DNA of 6,822 bases from NCBI GenBank assembly GCA_038230975.1, contig JBBRMF010000277.1, positions 1 to 6,822 on the forward strand, in the 5' to 3' direction. This DNA comes from JANXVV01 sp038230975 (GTDB taxonomy: Bacteria > Planctomycetota > Phycisphaerae > Tepidisphaerales > Tepidisphaeraceae). Each line of letters starts with the position of its first letter. Position 1 is the first letter of the stretch. The position numbers and the translations under genes were made by a program. Positions 5,183 through 6,822 of this stretch are shown in pieces. The notes under the pieces were generated by a model. It had not been told where the DNA came from and did no database searches. It saw only the letters and a list, made by a program, of their open reading frames with translations.

Positions 5183-6025
5183 ATGACCCCACAGAATCAG
5201 GCCGACAAAGTCACGCTCTACTTCCGCGAAGGAAGCTCCGACAAGGTGTACCAGGCTTCGATCGAGCCCTCCGCCGGCGGGTTCCTCGTGAACTTCGCCT
5301 ATGGCCGCCGTGGCAGCACGATGCAGACCGGCACCAAGACTGCCAAACCGGTAGATCATGCCGCCGCCAAAAAGATCTTCGACAAGCTGGTGCAGGAAAA
5401 GACCGCCAAGGGTTACACCCCCGGCGAAGACGGCACACCGTACCAGCACACCGACAAGGAACAGCAGAGCACCGGCATCGTGCCGCAGTTGCTCAATCCG
5501 ATCGACGAAAGCGAAGTCGAACTGTTTCTCACCGATGACCGATGGTGGATGCAGGAGAAATTTGATGGCAAGCGAATGCTCATCCGCAAGGACGGTGACA
5601 CCATCACCGGCATCAACCGCATCGGCTTAATGGTCGGCCTGCCGCAGAAGATCGCCGATGCCGTACGGCAGTTGGATGTGAAACAGTGCCTGCTCGATAG
5701 TGAGGCCATCGGCGATCTATGCCAGGCGTTCGATCTGCTGGAGCGGGATGGGGTGGATCTGCGGAAAAAACCGTACATCGAGCGGTATCCCGATCTGGTG
5801 GACCTGGTAGACCCGCTCGAAAACCTCTATCTGCCCCCTGTCGCAAATATTAAGCTGGGCGGGGGGCTTTATCGAGTGTGCGGTGGTTCCTTATTCGGCG
5901 CGCTGCGCGTCTCTCTTCGCCCATTGTGGCCCCCAATTCGATTCCCGGTTCCACCGGTCGCCAGAGTATCGGCGGGGCGGAATAGGTTCAAGCCAGTTCA
6001 TTTACGTCGCCGCGCAAACAGGTGA
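5183..6025 (+). CDS. WGR-domain/ATP-dependent DNA ligase fusion, truncated at the C-terminus (probable pseudogene)
   Basis: The real start is ATG 5183, preceded by AAAGGA at 5170-5175; the frame is open upstream but codes there only for shadow sequence. Residues 8-75 or so form a WGR domain (FREGSSDKVYQ, then YGRRGS at 40-45 with Tyr instead of Trp), known from PARPs and other proteins that sense DNA breaks. A nucleotidyltransferase domain follows, with ligase motif I KFDGKR (Lys126 as the adenylated residue, Arg131) and motif III-like LLDSEAIGD (Asp172, Glu174), then AFDLLERDGVDLR. Ligase-like sequence stops after YLPPVA at residue 221 (base 5845). The last 59 residues are Arg/Pro-rich and unlike any ligase; the EGVV-type motif IV, the motif V lysine and the OB-fold are absent. 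A full fusion would normally be longer. Ligation activity is therefore unlikely, although the WGR part could still bind DNA. It is the last gene of the plus-strand cluster. Confidence 0.85.
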   Translation: MTPQNQADKVTLYFREGSSDKVYQASIEPSAGGFLVNFAYGRRGSTMQTGTKTAKPVDHAAAKKIFDKLVQEKTAKGYTPGEDGTPYQHTDKEQQSTGIVPQLLNPIDESEVELFLTDDRWWMQEKFDGKRMLIRKDGDTITGINRIGLMVGLPQKIADAVRQLDVKQCLLDSEAIGDLCQAFDLLERDGVDLRKKPYIERYPDLVDLVDPLENLYLPPVANIKLGGGLYRVCGGSLFGALRVSLRPLWPPIRFPVPPVARVSAGRNRFKPVHLRRRANR

Positions 6026-6138
6026 TCTCTCTGGACGGGCTAAGTGGGACACGTTATGCTTTTAAGGAAGATTGGCGTCGCTAATCTGCCAAGACGTGGC
6101 TGGCGAATCCCGGCTTGTCACCTTACCTCGGAGCAATC
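5846..6138. other. Gene-poor stretch after the ligase breakpoint
   Basis: The first 180 bp are nominally the tail of the truncated ligase frame, but they look non-coding in all frames. They begin with AATATTAAG and a G-run. A perfect CGCGC-T-GCGCG palindrome lies at 5899-5909. A weak TTGGC/GCCAA stem (6072-6092) precedes the next gene. I see no remnant of the ligase C-terminus, no tRNA and no recognisable insertion-sequence end. A promoter for the next gene must lie here, but no convincing -35/-10 pair is visible. Confidence 0.4.
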
Positions 6139-6618
6139 GTGAAAAAGTTCTTCATCTTATGCGGTATTGTCGCTTCACTCTGCACATTTACATTCGCGGC
6201 GGACACGCAACCTGATATTGCTGCCGCCACTGCCGCGGCCAAGGAACAGATCACGAAACGATCGACTGAATACGCAGCCGCGTGGGCCAAGCAAGATGCC
6301 AAGGCCGTTGCCGCGTTGTATGCCGAAGATGCAGACTTGGTGATTGCCAACGGCCAATCTTTTCAAGGTCGAGCCGGCATTGAGCAAGCGATGCAGGAAT
6401 GGTTCGGCGGCATCCTGAAGGACACCACTTTTGCTGAAACAATCGAAAAGGTTCGTCTGGTGAAAAAGGACGTTGCCATCGTTGACTCAGAACTGCAAAT
6501 CAAAGGCTCCGGCGGTGACGAAGCGGCTGGCCATTTCCATCTTGTTACGATTCTGAGCAAGCACGACGGCCACTGGTTGAGCGAAACCACTCGAGCCGTA
6601 CGATACGCGCAGGAATAA
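6139..6618 (+). CDS. Exported SnoaL/DUF4440-like (SgcJ/EcaC-type) protein
   Basis: The start is GTG 6139 with GGAG (6130-6133) at a 5-nt spacing; a TTG at 6115 is the longer alternative but would put residues ahead of the signal peptide. The 159-residue product opens with a signal peptide (MKKFFILCGIVASLCTFTFA, cleavage predicted before ADTQ). After a helical linker comes an NTF2-like cone fold: YAAAWAKQDAKAVAALYAED, then ADLVIANGQSFQGRAGIEQA, and near the end FHLVTILSKHDGHWLSE. This is the pattern of SnoaL/DUF4440 proteins often named SgcJ/EcaC family oxidoreductases. Many members bind small ligands, and the true reaction is rarely known. Location is periplasmic or secreted. It lies 113 bp after the ligase frame and probably has its own promoter, so it is not obviously part of the cluster. 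Confidence 0.85.
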   Translation: MKKFFILCGIVASLCTFTFAADTQPDIAAATAAAKEQITKRSTEYAAAWAKQDAKAVAALYAEDADLVIANGQSFQGRAGIEQAMQEWFGGILKDTTFAETIEKVRLVKKDVAIVDSELQIKGSGGDEAAGHFHLVTILSKHDGHWLSETTRAVRYAQE

Positions 6619-6785
6619 TTAAAACTGGGAATGACGAGTCTGATCCCCAGGAAGTATGGCTTGTCGATTTATTTAGCCGGGTCGCTTGCGAACCATTAGT
6701 CTCTACACATCTCTCGTCCCGGTCTGCGGAAATTTTTAAGTTAGTAATATGTTCGGTAGCGCCAGCTCACTTCCTCGGGTATTTC
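6619..6785. other. AT-richer intergenic region
   Basis: No ORF or RNA gene is evident. A weak inverted repeat, CTGGG (6625-6629) with CCCAG (6646-6650), lies just after the preceding gene but has a 16-nt loop and no T-run, so it is a poor terminator candidate. AAATTTTTAAG near 6731 resembles the AT tract after the IS66 fragment, but the match is too short to mean a shared end. Confidence 0.35.
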
Positions 6786-6822
6786 ATGAAGTATTGGTTG
6801 CGAGGCCTCGCGTTTTTCTACA
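6786..6822 (+). CDS. Possible start of a further gene, cut by the window edge
   Basis: ATG 6786 opens a frame that runs to the window edge and begins MKYWLRGLAFFY. A basic residue followed by a hydrophobic segment would fit a signal peptide or membrane anchor. Only 12 codons are visible, and there is no clear Shine-Dalgarno, so this is tentative. Confidence 0.25.
   Translation, partial: MKYWLRGLAFFY

Noticed and set aside
4832..5449. 205-aa minus-strand frame
   Set aside because: It covers the junction of the DUF4230-like and WGR-ligase genes on the opposite strand and looks like a shadow.
6625..6650. CTGGG/CCCAG inverted repeat as a terminator after the DUF4440-like gene
   Set aside because: The stem has only 5 pairs, the loop is 16 nt and no T-run follows.
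253..6741. Similar AT tracts (AAATTTTTAA) near both window ends as paired element ends
   Set aside because: The match is only about ten bases of low-complexity AT sequence and the flanks do not agree.
1..6822. CRISPR array, tRNA or rRNA genes
   Set aside because: I saw no regularly spaced direct repeats, no cloverleaf with a T-loop consensus and no rRNA-like conserved sequence.

Overview
The window looks like an accessory or rearranged region of a bacterial chromosome or plasmid, moderately GC-rich with AT-richer gaps. The set of proteins (a Ycf46-type AAA+ ATPase, a DUF4230-like membrane protein, a WGR-DNA ligase fusion, IS66 and a DUF4440-like secreted protein) most resembles a planctomycete. 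That assignment rests on remembered family resemblance, not on a marker gene, so it is an inference.

Layout. At the left edge is the C-terminal end of an IS66-family transposase (2-244, +). Next comes a two-gene minus-strand unit, read from 1269 down to 315, encoding two unrecognised soluble proteins; a possible third small ORF lies upstream (1432-1181). A short AT-rich divergent region (about 1433-1505) separates this unit from a plus-strand cluster. The cluster contains a Ycf46-like AAA+ ATPase (1506-3017), a 339-aa alpha-helical protein (3087-4106), an 86-aa protein (4106-4366), a 49-aa single-span membrane peptide (4377-4526), a membrane-anchored DUF4230-like protein (4513-5133), and a WGR-domain/ATP-dependent DNA ligase fusion (5183-6025). 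The last five are tightly spaced: two stop/start overlaps, one 10-nt gap and one 49-nt gap. Each has a clear Shine-Dalgarno, so they probably form one transcription unit with the ATPase.

The ligase ORF keeps its WGR domain and the adenylation motif KFDGKR. Ligase-like sequence stops near 5845, and a 59-residue arginine-rich tail unlike any ligase follows. The second half of the catalytic domain and the OB-fold are missing, so this marks a recombination or deletion junction. About 290 bp without a recognisable gene follow. Then comes an unrelated single gene for an exported SnoaL/DUF4440-like protein (6139-6618), and a gene-poor AT-richer end with perhaps the first codons of another gene (6786 onward).

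Working model (inference): the cluster is an uncharacterised module that couples an AAA+ remodelling ATPase and its helical partner to membrane components and a DNA-end/nick-sensing ligase, with the divergent minus-strand pair possibly related. Two RNA hairpins sit exactly on gene boundaries in the cluster. One (4080-4099) would hide the ribosome-binding site of the 86-aa gene. The other (5121-5143) carries the DUF4230 stop codon in its loop. Both could set the relative expression of cluster genes.
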